Source: an uncultured Clostridia bacterium (lineage in GTDB: Bacteria; Bacillota; Clostridia; Oscillospirales; Oscillospiraceae). Taken from it: a stretch of DNA of 9,302 bases. Location of the stretch: assembly GCA_946619065.1 (NCBI GenBank), contig CAMOLY010000033.1, positions 1 to 9,302 on the forward strand. The letters run 5' to 3'. Positions 1-7,154 of the stretch are shown piece after piece (position 1 is the stretch's first letter; every line of letters starts with the position of its first letter). The notes under the pieces were generated by a model that saw only the letters and a program-made list of their open reading frames with translations, made no database searches and was not told the origin of the DNA. The translations under genes were made by a program, and so were the position numbers.

Positions 1-613
1 CCTTCTTGAGCACGGCCTGCACCTGCGCGCCGTACTTGCCGACGATGCCGAAGTAATAGCGCCTGGCTTCGCAGGCCCAGCCCTCGGGATCCTCAACGTC
101 GTTCGCGCCGAACTTGCCGAAGCCGTCGGCCGAGAAGAGAACCTTGTCGGTCTCGTCGTAGGTCATCAGAACCTCGGGCCAGTGAACCATCGGGGCAGCG
201 ATGAAGCGGAGTGTATGGCGGCCCAGCAGGAGCTCGTCGCCCTCGCCGACCACGATCCGCCGGTCTGCGTAATCTGTGCCGAAGAAGTTCAGCATCATCG
301 GGAAGGCCTTGGCCGAGGCGACGACCTTTGCCTCAGGATACTGCTCCAGGAAGAGCCCGATGTTGGCACTGTGGTCCGGCTCCATGTGCTGGACGATCAG
401 ATAGTCCGGGCGGCGCTCGCCGAGCACAGCGGCCAGATTGCCCAGCCACTGTTTGCCGAAGCGCACATCCACGGTGTCCATGACCGCGATCTTGTAGTCC
501 AGGATGACGTAGGAGTTATAGGCCATGCCGTTGGGTACCGTGTACTGCCCCTCAAAGAGGTCAATGCGGTGGTCGTTGACGCCGACATAGCGGATATCCT
601 TTGAGATGTTCAT
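1..613 (-). CDS. Flavodiiron protein (FprA family A-type flavoprotein), N-terminal part
   Basis: This is the first 204 residues of a flavodiiron protein, a cytoplasmic enzyme that reduces O2 to water or NO to N2O in anaerobes. The gene runs off the left edge. The visible part is the metallo-beta-lactamase-like diiron domain. The ligand motif HMEPDH has H76, E78, D80 and H81, followed by H144 (in VHWPE) and D163 (in FSADGFG). This matches the family order HxExDH...H...D; the last histidine and the flavodoxin domain lie outside the window. The ATG at 611-613 is preceded by AAAGGAG (620-626, minus strand) with a short spacer, so the start is well supported. The gene is divergent from the AI-2E-type gene and has its own promoter at 651-679. 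Whether it prefers O2 or NO cannot be judged from this part. Confidence 0.95.
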   Translation of the reverse strand, partial: MNISKDIRYVGVNDHRIDLFEGQYTVPNGMAYNSYVILDYKIAVMDTVDVRFGKQWLGNLAAVLGERRPDYLIVQHMEPDHSANIGLFLEQYPEAKVVASAKAFPMMLNFFGTDYADRRIVVGEGDELLLGRHTLRFIAAPMVHWPEVLMTYDETDKVLFSADGFGKFGANDVEDPEGWACEARRYYFGIVGKYGAQVQAVLKK

Positions 614-650
614 AAAAAGCTCCTTTCCGAAAGCCTTGATTTACCCCTAT

Positions 651-679
651 ATTCTACTCAATCTCAAAACGGATTGCAA
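651..679 (-). promoter_or_regulatory. Sigma-A-type promoter for the flavodiiron gene
   Basis: On the minus strand a -35 box TTGCAA (674-679) is followed by a 17-bp spacer and a -10 box TAGAAT (651-656). This places the transcription start near 644 and gives a leader of about 30 nt before the ATG at 613. Spacing and boxes are close to consensus. It was identified by eye only. Confidence 0.7.
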
Positions 680-691
680 GACAAATATGCG

Positions 692-712
692 CGGAAAAAC
701 ATGCTTTCTCCG
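692..712. promoter_or_regulatory. Imperfect 21-bp dyad between divergent promoters
   Basis: CGGAAAAACATGCTTTCTCCG is an imperfect inverted repeat with outer arms CGGA/TCCG, inner AAA/TTT matches and mismatches near the centre. It sits almost midway between the two -35 boxes (12 bp from 679, 9 bp from 722), where a dimeric regulator could contact both promoters. That role is inferred from position only; the symmetry is imperfect and could be chance. Confidence 0.3.
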
Positions 713-721
713 ATTCCTCGG

Positions 722-750
722 TTGACGATTCGGAATAATTGTGATATGAT
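722..750 (+). promoter_or_regulatory. Extended -10 promoter for the AI-2E-type gene and probably the downstream block
   Basis: TTGACG (722-727), a 17-bp spacer and TATGAT (745-750), with an extended -10 TGA just before the hexamer (742-744). Transcription would start near 757, about 26 nt before the TTG start at 783. A second TATAAT at 750-755 is too far from the -35 box (22 bp) to be the better choice. No clear promoter was found before the next five genes, so this one may serve much of the block. Confidence 0.75.
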
Positions 751-767
751 ATAATTGGATAATCAGG

Positions 768-775
768 AAAGGAGG
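768..775 (+). promoter_or_regulatory. Ribosome binding site that fixes a TTG start
   Basis: AAAGGAGG lies 7 nt before the TTG codon at 783-785. No ATG sits at a suitable distance, and the first in-frame ATG (residue 12) is already inside the first membrane segment. The strong site is what makes TTG the start. Confidence 0.8.
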
Positions 776-782
776 CGTTTGC

Positions 783-2096
783 TTGTTCCGGAGAAACAAA
801 TACTTCGCGCTTGGCATGACCCTGCTGTCGGTCATCATCGCGAGCGTCCTGTTCTATGTGATTCTGACGAACCTGGGTCTAGTTTTCGGCAAAATCTCGG
901 ACTTCATCGGGATCATCTCCTCTGTCATTTTCGGCATGGCCTTCGCCTACCTGATGAATCCGATCATGATGTTTGTCGAGCGGATGGTGCGGCGCCTTCT
1001 GCGCAGCGCCAATATCACCGAGCGCGGGCTGCAGCGCCTCAGCCGCGCGCTGGGCGTAGTCGGCGCCCTGCTGGTTTTCCTGGCAGTCGTCTACGGTCTG
1101 ATCGCCATGGTTGTGCCGCGGCTGATCTCCTCGCTGGAGGACCTTTTCAGCGCCGACAACCTGCAAAACTACTATGAAAAGGCCAATGAGGCCCTCACCA
1201 GGTGGACAAAGGACACGCCGTTCGAGGAATGGTTTTTGAAGCATGACCCGATCAAGGCCGTGACCGACTGGATCGCCAAGGAGCTCGACGTCTTCAAGAC
1301 CATCAGCGTTGCCTTCAACGAGGTCTACAGCGTTGCCAAGACAATCTTCAACATGATTGTCGGTATCGTGGTAGCGGTCTATCTGCTGTTCTCGAAGGAG
1401 CGCTTTATCTCTCAATCGAAGAAGATGGTTGTCTCGCTCTTCAATGAAAAGCACGCCAACCGTGTGTTGGAGGTCGCCCACCTGGCCAACAAGAGTCTCG
1501 GCGGCTTCATCGTCGGCAAGATTATCGACTCCACGATCATCGGTATCCTCTCCTACATCGGCATGCTGATCCTTCGGCTGCCCTTCCCCCTGGTCGCGTC
1601 CGTCTTTGTGGGCCTGTCGAACATCATCCCGTTCTTCGGCCCACTGATCGGCATTGTGATTGGCGGCGTGCTGATCCTGCTGGAGAGCCCGATCCACGCC
1701 CTGTATTTTGTGATTTTCGAATTCATCCTCCAGCAGATCGACGGCAATATCATTGGCCCGAAGATCCTGGGTGGCAGGCTGGGCATCACCGACTTCTGGA
1801 TCCTTGTTTCGATCACGGTGTTCAGCGGACTTTTTGGCTTCACCGGCATGATCCTCGGCGTTCCGGTCTTCACGGTAATCTACACGCTGATCGCTCAGGC
1901 GGTAAACAAGGCGCTGAAAAAGAAGAATCACCCGCTGGACCTCGAACCCTATTATGACGCGGTGACAGTGGCGGACATCGACCGCTACCGAAAGGACTTT
2001 CAGGAGCCGACAGTCTTTGCCAGCGGAGACACCTTTGAGACGGTGTACGACCCGGACGACGAGTTCGAATACGTGGATTCCGCTCAAGCGGTATGA
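783..2096 (+). CDS. AI-2E family transporter (PF01594-type membrane protein)
   Basis: This is a 437-residue polytopic membrane protein of the AI-2E family, whose members include autoinducer-2 exporters, Na+/H+ antiporters and the Bacillus YtvI/YdbI proteins. The substrate here cannot be told. Hydrophobic segments lie near residues 12-34, 39-64, 90-112, 184-203, 241-264, 268-300 and 337-376. A long soluble loop (about 115-185) separates the third and fourth, which is typical of the family. The signature region IDGNIIGPKILGGRLGI (319-335) and the NIIPFFGPLIG stretch (280-290) are the strongest identifiers. Translation starts at TTG 783 behind AAAGGAGG. The C-terminal tail (about 380-437) is hydrophilic and acidic and contains a T-V-Y-D motif at 420-423. 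The FHA-SEDS gene follows after 69 bp on the same strand. Family confidence is high, function low. Confidence 0.92.
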   Translation: MFRRNKYFALGMTLLSVIIASVLFYVILTNLGLVFGKISDFIGIISSVIFGMAFAYLMNPIMMFVERMVRRLLRSANITERGLQRLSRALGVVGALLVFLAVVYGLIAMVVPRLISSLEDLFSADNLQNYYEKANEALTRWTKDTPFEEWFLKHDPIKAVTDWIAKELDVFKTISVAFNEVYSVAKTIFNMIVGIVVAVYLLFSKERFISQSKKMVVSLFNEKHANRVLEVAHLANKSLGGFIVGKIIDSTIIGILSYIGMLILRLPFPLVASVFVGLSNIIPFFGPLIGIVIGGVLILLESPIHALYFVIFEFILQQIDGNIIGPKILGGRLGITDFWILVSITVFSGLFGFTGMILGVPVFTVIYTLIAQAVNKALKKKNHPLDLEPYYDAVTVADIDRYRKDFQEPTVFASGDTFETVYDPDDEFEYVDSAQAV

Positions 2097-2104
2097 CAAC
2101 ACGC

Positions 2105-2140
2105 AGACCGGTGCTTGCATAGGCGGGTGCCGGTCTTCTT
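2105..2140 (+). terminator. Weak hairpin after the AI-2E-type gene
   Basis: A 7-bp stem, AGACCGG (2105-2111) with CCGGTCT (2130-2136), encloses an 18-nt loop and is followed by TCTT rather than a real T-run. It could be a leaky terminator or a processing site between the AI-2E-type gene and the FHA-SEDS gene. The loop is long and the U-tract poor, so read-through is likely. Confidence 0.25.
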
Positions 2141-2165
2141 CACCCGATTGCATGGAGATGTTCAA

Positions 2166-3914
2166 ATGAACCAGATTCTGAGCTTTCTCAGCGGGACCGG
2201 CAGCGCCCAGGCAATTGCCGTCTACCGCACTGTCCTGCGGATCAGTCTTCCGCTGCTGGCGCTGATCATCGTGATCCGCTCGGCCAGATCTCTGCTGGGC
2301 TTCCGGCGCGAGCCGGAGGTCTGGGCCTGGCTGCGGCTGGAGGGCGACCAGCTTCTCCCCGTGATGCACTGGGAGAACCTGATCGGCCGCAAGAAGACTG
2401 CGGATGTGGTCCTGGATTTTGCCACGGTCTCGAAAAATCACGCGGTTCTGTCCCGCCAAAGGGACGGCAGCTGGACAGTCCGGGACATCGGCGGCCGGGG
2501 CGGGGTAGAGGTCAACGGCACGCCGGTCCGCAGCGGCGAGGTCGCCTACGGGGACGTCCTGAGCTTCGGCGGCCTGGAGATGACGCTGGAACCAGTCTCA
2601 AAGGAAGAGGCGAAGCTCCAGTCTCTGGCGCGCACCCGGGCAGGCAAGGGCCACAGCCCCGGCCTGACCCTGATCCTGCTGACCCTTCTGCAGGCAATGG
2701 TTGTTCTGTCGTTTTTCTTCTGCCGCGTCGAGCCGCGGACGAAGATCCTGACGGCTTTCGGGATCCTTGCCCTGGTCGAATGGCTGCTCTTTTTCGCGCA
2801 GAAACTGATCCACCGCAGCGGCTATGAGGTTGAAACGATCGCCTTCTTCCTGATGACAATGGGTCTGGCGGTGGCGGGCTCCGCCAATGCGAGCAACCTC
2901 TATAAACAGCTTATCTCCATGGGGATCGGCCTTGCAATTTTCCTGACCCTTGGCGCATGCCTGCGCGACCTTGAAACCGCGGAGAAGCTCCGCTATGTGG
3001 CGGCAGTGTTCGGCATTGTGCTGCTGCTGGCGAACCTGGTTCTTGGCGCGCGGATCAACGGCTCCAAAAACTGGATCTATATCGGCAGCTTCTCCTTCCA
3101 GCCCTCGGAACTGGTCAAGGTCTGCTTCGTCCTGGCCGGCGCATCGACGATGGACATGATTGTCACGCGAAAAAACCTGCTCCTCTTCGTACTTTACACG
3201 CTGTTTATCGGCGGCTGCCTTGTGGTGCTCAACGACTTCGGCACTGCGGCCATCTTCTTCATCGGCTTCCTTGCCATTGCCCTGCTGCGTTCCAGCTCCT
3301 ATCCGAGTATTGCCCTGGTCTTCGTGGGCGTCGGTCTGGCCGCCGTTATGGTTCTGACGGTTGTGCTAGCAGTCCGGCATTTCCCCCATGTGGGTGAGCG
3401 CTTCTCCGGCTACGGCCACATCTGGGACCATATGAGCGACAACAAGGGTTACCAGCAGACCCGTGCGCTGATCTGTATCTCCTCCGGCGGCCTGTTCGGC
3501 CTCGGGCCGGGCCAGGGCTGGCTGCGGAACATGGCCGGCGAGGGTGCTTCGGATACCGACCTGGTTTTCGCTTTTGTTTCCGAGGAGTGGGGTCTTCTGC
3601 TGGCCGCCACGATGATCTTTGCCCTGGCCGCCCTCGGCCTGTTCGTGGTGCGCTCGGCGCGGCTGGGCCGGTCGAGCTTCTATACCATCGCTGCCACAGC
3701 CTCGGTCTCGATCCTGCTGGCGCAGGCCATACTGAACTTCTTCGGCACCGTTGATTTCCTCCCGCTGACCGGCGTGACCTTCCCCTTCGTCTCAAATGGC
3801 GGCTCAAGCATGATGTGCTGCTGGGGCCTGCTGGCCTTCCTCAAGGCCTGCGACACCCGGCAAAACGCCAGCTTTGCTGTCAGACTTTCGGAAAAGGAGG
3901 CGGATCGGACATGA
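2166..3914 (+). CDS. FHA domain fused to SEDS peptidoglycan glycosyltransferase (FtsW/RodA/SpoVE family)
   Basis: This 582-residue membrane protein polymerises lipid II into glycan strands. A hydrophobic segment (about 24-38) precedes an FHA phosphothreonine-binding domain (about 60-143) with G74-R75, S89/N91-H92 and N117-G118. A SEDS domain with about ten membrane segments fills 166-560. SEDS marks are NGSKNW (298-303), QPSELVK (312-318), NDFGT (356-360), the periplasmic loop SDTDLVF with D465 at the position of the essential Asp of RodA/FtsW, and LPLTGVTFPFVSNGGSS (532-548). The ATG at 2166 has GGAG at 2154-2157, and the next in-frame TTG upstream (2115) lacks a site. The stop codon overlaps the PBP start by ATGA, so the two are translationally coupled. 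FHA proteins beside rodA and pbpA are known in actinobacteria; here FHA is in the same chain, which suggests Ser/Thr-kinase control. The choice between RodA and FtsW role is open. Confidence 0.93.
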   Translation: MNQILSFLSGTGSAQAIAVYRTVLRISLPLLALIIVIRSARSLLGFRREPEVWAWLRLEGDQLLPVMHWENLIGRKKTADVVLDFATVSKNHAVLSRQRDGSWTVRDIGGRGGVEVNGTPVRSGEVAYGDVLSFGGLEMTLEPVSKEEAKLQSLARTRAGKGHSPGLTLILLTLLQAMVVLSFFFCRVEPRTKILTAFGILALVEWLLFFAQKLIHRSGYEVETIAFFLMTMGLAVAGSANASNLYKQLISMGIGLAIFLTLGACLRDLETAEKLRYVAAVFGIVLLLANLVLGARINGSKNWIYIGSFSFQPSELVKVCFVLAGASTMDMIVTRKNLLLFVLYTLFIGGCLVVLNDFGTAAIFFIGFLAIALLRSSSYPSIALVFVGVGLAAVMVLTVVLAVRHFPHVGERFSGYGHIWDHMSDNKGYQQTRALICISSGGLFGLGPGQGWLRNMAGEGASDTDLVFAFVSEEWGLLLAATMIFALAALGLFVVRSARLGRSSFYTIAATASVSILLAQAILNFFGTVDFLPLTGVTFPFVSNGGSSMMCCWGLLAFLKACDTRQNASFAVRLSEKEADRT

Positions 3915-5275
3915 GAAGCACCGCAAGCCGCACCGGGATGGCGCTGATTCTGGCGGGCCTTCTGCTCTTCGGCCTGCTGAGCTTTCTGATCCGCTATGCC
4001 GTATTCTCGGATGAATGGATCTCCCACTCCAACCGCTCCGGCGTCGCCAGCATTGAGCAGGTCACAGACCGCAGCGGAGCGGTTCTCTATGAGCCCCACG
4101 CCGATAAGCCCTATTCGGAGGACGCCTTGATTCGCAAGGCCACTGTCCATCTTTTGGGAGACCGGGAGGGCAATATCGATCCTCTGATGCTCAAGCAGTA
4201 TATCCCGCAGCTTGTCGGCTTTGACAAGATCAACGGCACCTATGGCATGAAGGGCGGAAACGGGCAGGTGGAACTGACGGTTTCCGCCAGCGTCGAGGCG
4301 GTTGCACTGCAGGCCCTGAACGGCAGAAAAGGCACGGTGGGCGTCTACAACTACAAAACCGGCGAGATCCTTTGTGCAGTGACATCCCCAACCTTTGACC
4401 CCTACAAGGCGCCCACAGTTGCCGACGACGCCGACAAGACCTGGGAGGGCCTGTATCTCCACCGTTTTTTCCATTCGACCTATACCCCCGGCTCGATCTT
4501 CAAGCTTGTCACAACTGCCGCGGCGCTGGAGAATATCCCGGATATCCAGGACCAGACCTTCAACTGCACCGGCTCGATTACGGTCAACGGCGAAGTCATC
4601 CACTGCCAGAGCAACAAGGCCCACGGGACCCAGACGCTGGAGCAGGCCCTTGCCAACTCCTGCAACTGCGCCTATGCGCAGATCGCGCAGCAGGTTGGTG
4701 CCCAGCGGCTGAGCCGCAAGGCCGCACAGATCGGGATCACCGACCGCCTCTTCGTCGACGGCTACTGGACCAAAGCCGGCAGCTTTGACCTGTCCGGAGC
4801 GGACGCCAACCGCGTCGCCTGGGCAGGCATCGGTCAGGATATTGATCTGGTCAATCCCTGCCAGTATATGACCTGGATGGGGGCGATTGCCAACGGCGGC
4901 AAGGCCGCCGAGCCCTGGCTGGTGCGCCGCGTCTACAGCGGCGGAAAGCTCCGCTATGAGGCGAAAACCACCTACACCTCCTCAATGATTACCAAAGCTG
5001 CAGCGGCTGAACTGACCGATCTGATGCATAACAACGTCGAAGAGATGTATGCTCCGGTGAACTTTTCCGGTGTCAAGGTCTGCGCGAAGTCCGGCACCGC
5101 CGAAGTCTACGGCAAGGAGAATACCGCAACCTTTGCGGGCTTTATCGCAAGTGACCGTTATCCGCTGGCCTTTGTCGTGATCATCGAGGAGGGCGGCTCT
5201 GGTGCAAGGACATGCTCTCCGGTGGCCGCGAACGTCCTCTGGGCCTGCATCAACGTGATGAAGGCTGAGAGTTGA
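3911..5275 (+). CDS. Short class B-like penicillin-binding protein (PbpA-like transpeptidase)
   Basis: This 454-residue bitopic protein cross-links peptidoglycan outside the membrane. A short basic N-terminus and one membrane anchor (about 11-30) precede a small pedestal region (31-125). The transpeptidase domain (about 140-450) has all three catalytic motifs: SIFK with nucleophile S195 and K198, SCN (250-252), and KSG (393-395, followed by TAE). It is shorter than typical PBP2/PBP3 class B enzymes (about 550-700 residues) and closer to actinobacterial PbpA. The ATG at 3911 overlaps the SEDS stop by four bases, with AAGGAGG at 3894-3900 inside the upstream gene, so it is made together with its likely SEDS partner. 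The extracytoplasmic part is unusually rich in cysteine (for example C219, C232, C251, C253, C391, C435). A longer reading from 3815 is only an open upstream frame without a site. Confidence 0.94.
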   Translation: MRSTASRTGMALILAGLLLFGLLSFLIRYAVFSDEWISHSNRSGVASIEQVTDRSGAVLYEPHADKPYSEDALIRKATVHLLGDREGNIDPLMLKQYIPQLVGFDKINGTYGMKGGNGQVELTVSASVEAVALQALNGRKGTVGVYNYKTGEILCAVTSPTFDPYKAPTVADDADKTWEGLYLHRFFHSTYTPGSIFKLVTTAAALENIPDIQDQTFNCTGSITVNGEVIHCQSNKAHGTQTLEQALANSCNCAYAQIAQQVGAQRLSRKAAQIGITDRLFVDGYWTKAGSFDLSGADANRVAWAGIGQDIDLVNPCQYMTWMGAIANGGKAAEPWLVRRVYSGGKLRYEAKTTYTSSMITKAAAAELTDLMHNNVEEMYAPVNFSGVKVCAKSGTAEVYGKENTATFAGFIASDRYPLAFVVIIEEGGSGARTCSPVAANVLWACINVMKAES

Positions 5276-5339
5276 GATCCCGCTTCGATTCCCCGCGCGC
5301 GTTTCAAAAAGTCTGCCGGAAGGAGCTTTTCCGATTGTC

Positions 5340-5885
5340 ATGAAAACCCTGCTGCATATCTGCTGCGCACCCTGCGCAAACCAGTGCATCGACGCCCTCC
5401 GGGACGAGGGCGAGGAGGTAACCGGCTACTGGTATAATCCCAATATCCACCCCTTTACAGAATACCGCGCCCGCCGCAACTGTCTGCGGGAATACGCCGA
5501 ATCCATCTCCCTGCCACTGGTCGAGCGCGACGAGTACGGCCTGCGTCCCTTTGTCCGGGCGGTCGCCGAGGACATCCCAAACCGATGCGTCAAATGTTAT
5601 GAGATGCGCCTCTTCTCCGCTGCCGAATATGCGGCGCAGAACGGCTTCGACGCCTTCACCTCCAGCCTGTTCTATTCGGTCTACCAGAACCACGAGCTGA
5701 TGAAAGAGATTGCGGAGCGGGCGGCGGACGAATTCCATGTGCGCTTTCTCTACCGCGATTTCCGGCCCCTGTTCCGTAAGGGCCAGGAACGCGCCCGGGA
5801 GCTGGGCTTCTACATGCAGAAGTACTGCGGCTGCGTCTTCTCCGAGCAGGAGCGCTATCTCAAGCCCAGTCGGATCATCCCTTAG
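5340..5885 (+). CDS. queH: Epoxyqueuosine reductase QueH
   Basis: This 181-residue protein is a QueH-type epoxyqueuosine reductase (formerly DUF208), which does the last step of queuosine formation in tRNA wobble position 34 and replaces QueG in many anaerobes. The family cysteines are visible: C8-C9-x2-C12 near the N-terminus (HICCAPC), C83-x2-C86 (RCVKCYEMRL) and C163-x-C165 (YCGCVFSEQ). The first two pairs fit the iron-sulfur and metal site described for QueH. Length fits the family. The ATG at 5340 gives the usual MKxLLHICCAPC opening, but the AGGAG at 5321-5325 is 14 nt away; an in-frame ATT at 5334 would be 8 nt away. The site also lies at the edge of a small 5-bp hairpin (CGGAA 5317-5321 with TTCCG 5329-5333). 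It follows the PBP gene after 64 bp with no visible terminator or promoter, and has no clear functional link to it. Confidence 0.95.
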   Translation: MKTLLHICCAPCANQCIDALRDEGEEVTGYWYNPNIHPFTEYRARRNCLREYAESISLPLVERDEYGLRPFVRAVAEDIPNRCVKCYEMRLFSAAEYAAQNGFDAFTSSLFYSVYQNHELMKEIAERAADEFHVRFLYRDFRPLFRKGQERARELGFYMQKYCGCVFSEQERYLKPSRIIP

Positions 5886-5932
5886 CCGTCCGTTGCTGCA
5901 GTCCGTAAATCCGCAGGAAAGGAGGCATCCCA

Positions 5933-7048
5933 ATGCCCTTTCACATCGAACGAAACGATATCACCCGCCTGTCGGTGGATGCAATTGTCAACGCTGCCAA
6001 TTCCAGCCTGCTGGGAGGCGGCGGTGTAGACGGCGCGATCCACCGGGCGGCCGGGCCGAAGCTCCTGCGGGAATGCCGGAAGCTGGGCGGCTGCGAAACT
6101 GGACAGGCCAAGGTTACGAAGGCTTACGATCTGCCCTGTAAATGGGTCATTCATACCGTCGGCCCGGTCTGGCGCGGCGGCGATTTCCACGAGGAGGACC
6201 TGCTTGCCTCCTGCTACCGGGAGAGTCTTGCCCTGGCGGAGCGCCTCAGATGCCGTTCGCTGGCCTTCCCGCTGATTTCTGCCGGCGCCTACGGCTATCC
6301 GAAGGACCTGGCGCTCTCGGTCGCGGTCCGGGAGATCGGAAACTTTCTCCTCTCCCACGAAATGGAGATCACGCTTGTCGTCTTTGACGCCGGCAGCTAC
6401 CGCCTGAGTGAGTCCCTGCTGTCGGATGTCCGGGCCTACATCGATCAGAACTATGTGGACGCCGCGCCGCAGCGGTCTGAGGCCAGTCTGGCCTTCCAGC
6501 GGAAGCAGGCAATGCAGGCATCCCAGGATGCAGCCGCGCTCCTTTCCTGCGCTGAATCCGCAGCCGACTTCGCCGCGCCATGCGCGATGCCGTCTGCCGG
6601 TGCAGTCGGGCATCCGTCCCCGCGGAAGCTCAGCCGGAAGACAGAACGGAACTCGGTGGAATCCGCTCCCGCAGCGTCCGTCAGCCTTGATGAGCGGCTG
6701 AAGAGCCTTGACGAGAGCTTTTCCGAGATGCTCCTGCGCAAGATCGATGAGAAGGGGATGACAGACGCGGAATGCTATAAAAAAGCGAACGTCGACCGCA
6801 AGCTTTTCTCGAAAATCCGCTCGGATCTGCACTACCGTCCCTCCAAGCCCACCGCCATTGCCTTCGCAATTGCGCTGGAGCTGTCCCTCGACGAAACGAA
6901 GGATCTGCTGATGAAGGCGGGCTTCGCCCTGTCCCACTCCAACCGCTTCGACGTCATCATCGAATATTTCATCGCAAAGGGCAGCTACAACATCTTCGAG
7001 ATCAACGAAACCCTCTTCGCCTTCGACCAGAGTCTGCTGGGCGCGTAG
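5933..7048 (+). CDS. MacroD-like macro domain protein with C-terminal HTH-like domain
   Basis: This 371-residue protein joins an ADP-ribose-binding macro domain (about 1-170) to a second folded module (about 255-370) by an Ala/Ser/Pro-rich linker (about 178-255). Macro motifs are ND-I at 8-10, [13 protein letters not shown] (19-31), [10 protein letters not shown] (32-41) and the phosphate loop ISAGAYGYP (115-123). These match the MacroD/YmdB class, which removes ADP-ribose from proteins or deacetylates O-acetyl-ADP-ribose; D33 and N20/N23 are at the expected active-site positions. The C-terminal module has helices that read like a divergent Cro/CI HTH ([19 protein letters not shown], then [11 protein letters not shown]), followed by further helices ending [10 protein letters not shown]. 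The ATG at 5933 is fixed by AAAGGAGG (5918-5925, spacer 7). It lies 47 bp after queH and 106 bp before the vWA gene. Macro domain is certain, enzymatic activity probable; DNA binding by the C-terminal part is a guess. Confidence 0.9.
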   Translation: MPFHIERNDITRLSVDAIVNAANSSLLGGGGVDGAIHRAAGPKLLRECRKLGGCETGQAKVTKAYDLPCKWVIHTVGPVWRGGDFHEEDLLASCYRESLALAERLRCRSLAFPLISAGAYGYPKDLALSVAVREIGNFLLSHEMEITLVVFDAGSYRLSESLLSDVRAYIDQNYVDAAPQRSEASLAFQRKQAMQASQDAAALLSCAESAADFAAPCAMPSAGAVGHPSPRKLSRKTERNSVESAPAASVSLDERLKSLDESFSEMLLRKIDEKGMTDAECYKKANVDRKLFSKIRSDLHYRPSKPTAIAFAIALELSLDETKDLLMKAGFALSHSNRFDVIIEYFIAKGSYNIFEINETLFAFDQSLLGA

Positions 7049-7060
7049 TCCTCCGAAAAT

Positions 7061-7077
7061 GTCGCCTGCCGGGCGAC
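7061..7077. repeat. Small GC-rich hairpin after the macro gene
   Basis: GTCGCC (7061-7066) and GGCGAC (7072-7077) form a 6-bp stem with a 5-nt loop, 12 nt after the macro-gene stop. On the plus strand no T-run follows, so it is a poor terminator. It could protect the 3' end of the macro message or be part of the structured leader of the vWA gene. Confidence 0.35.
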
Positions 7078-7085
7078 CAATCAAA

Positions 7086-7148
7086 ACCCTCCGTGTGGTA
7101 CATTGTCAGCGTAAGGAAAACACACCGACAATCAATCACATGGAGGGT
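7086..7148 (+). promoter_or_regulatory. Long leader hairpin that sequesters the vWA-gene ribosome binding site
   Basis: The arm ACCCTCCGTGTGGT (7086-7099) pairs with ATCACATGGAGGGT (7135-7148) over 14 consecutive positions, two of them G-U. After a 2x2 internal mismatch, ATTGTC (7102-7107) pairs with GACAAT (7127-7132), leaving a 19-nt loop. The Shine-Dalgarno GGAGGG (7142-7147) is fully inside the outer stem, so the folded RNA should block initiation at the ATG at 7155. GTGTG in the 5' arm can also pair with CACAC at 7121-7125 in the loop, a possible alternative state. The pairing is seen directly; the regulatory role and the trigger (heat, protein, ligand or coupling to upstream translation) are inferred. 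Confidence 0.6.
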
Positions 7149-7154
7149 ATTATC

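Noticed and set aside
2115..2165. Upstream TTG start for the FHA-SEDS gene
   Set aside because: It lies within the hairpin region without a Shine-Dalgarno; the ATG at 2166 has GGAG at a good distance.
879..2459. 526-residue open frame on the minus strand across the AI-2E and FHA-SEDS genes
   Set aside because: It is antisense to two clearly recognisable genes. Its composition is what GC-rich codon bias produces on the opposite strand, and it has no domain.
3680..4624. 314-residue minus-strand frame across the SEDS and PBP genes
   Set aside because: It is antisense to conserved motifs of both genes and has no recognisable content.
5882..7084. 400-residue minus-strand frame opposite the macro gene
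   Set aside because: It mirrors the macro gene almost exactly and is explained by codon bias; no family resemblance is seen.
7059..7154. Upstream starts for the vWA gene (7059, 7140)
   Set aside because: The added residues are encoded by the hairpin leader and the RBS itself; only the ATG at 7155 has a correctly spaced site.
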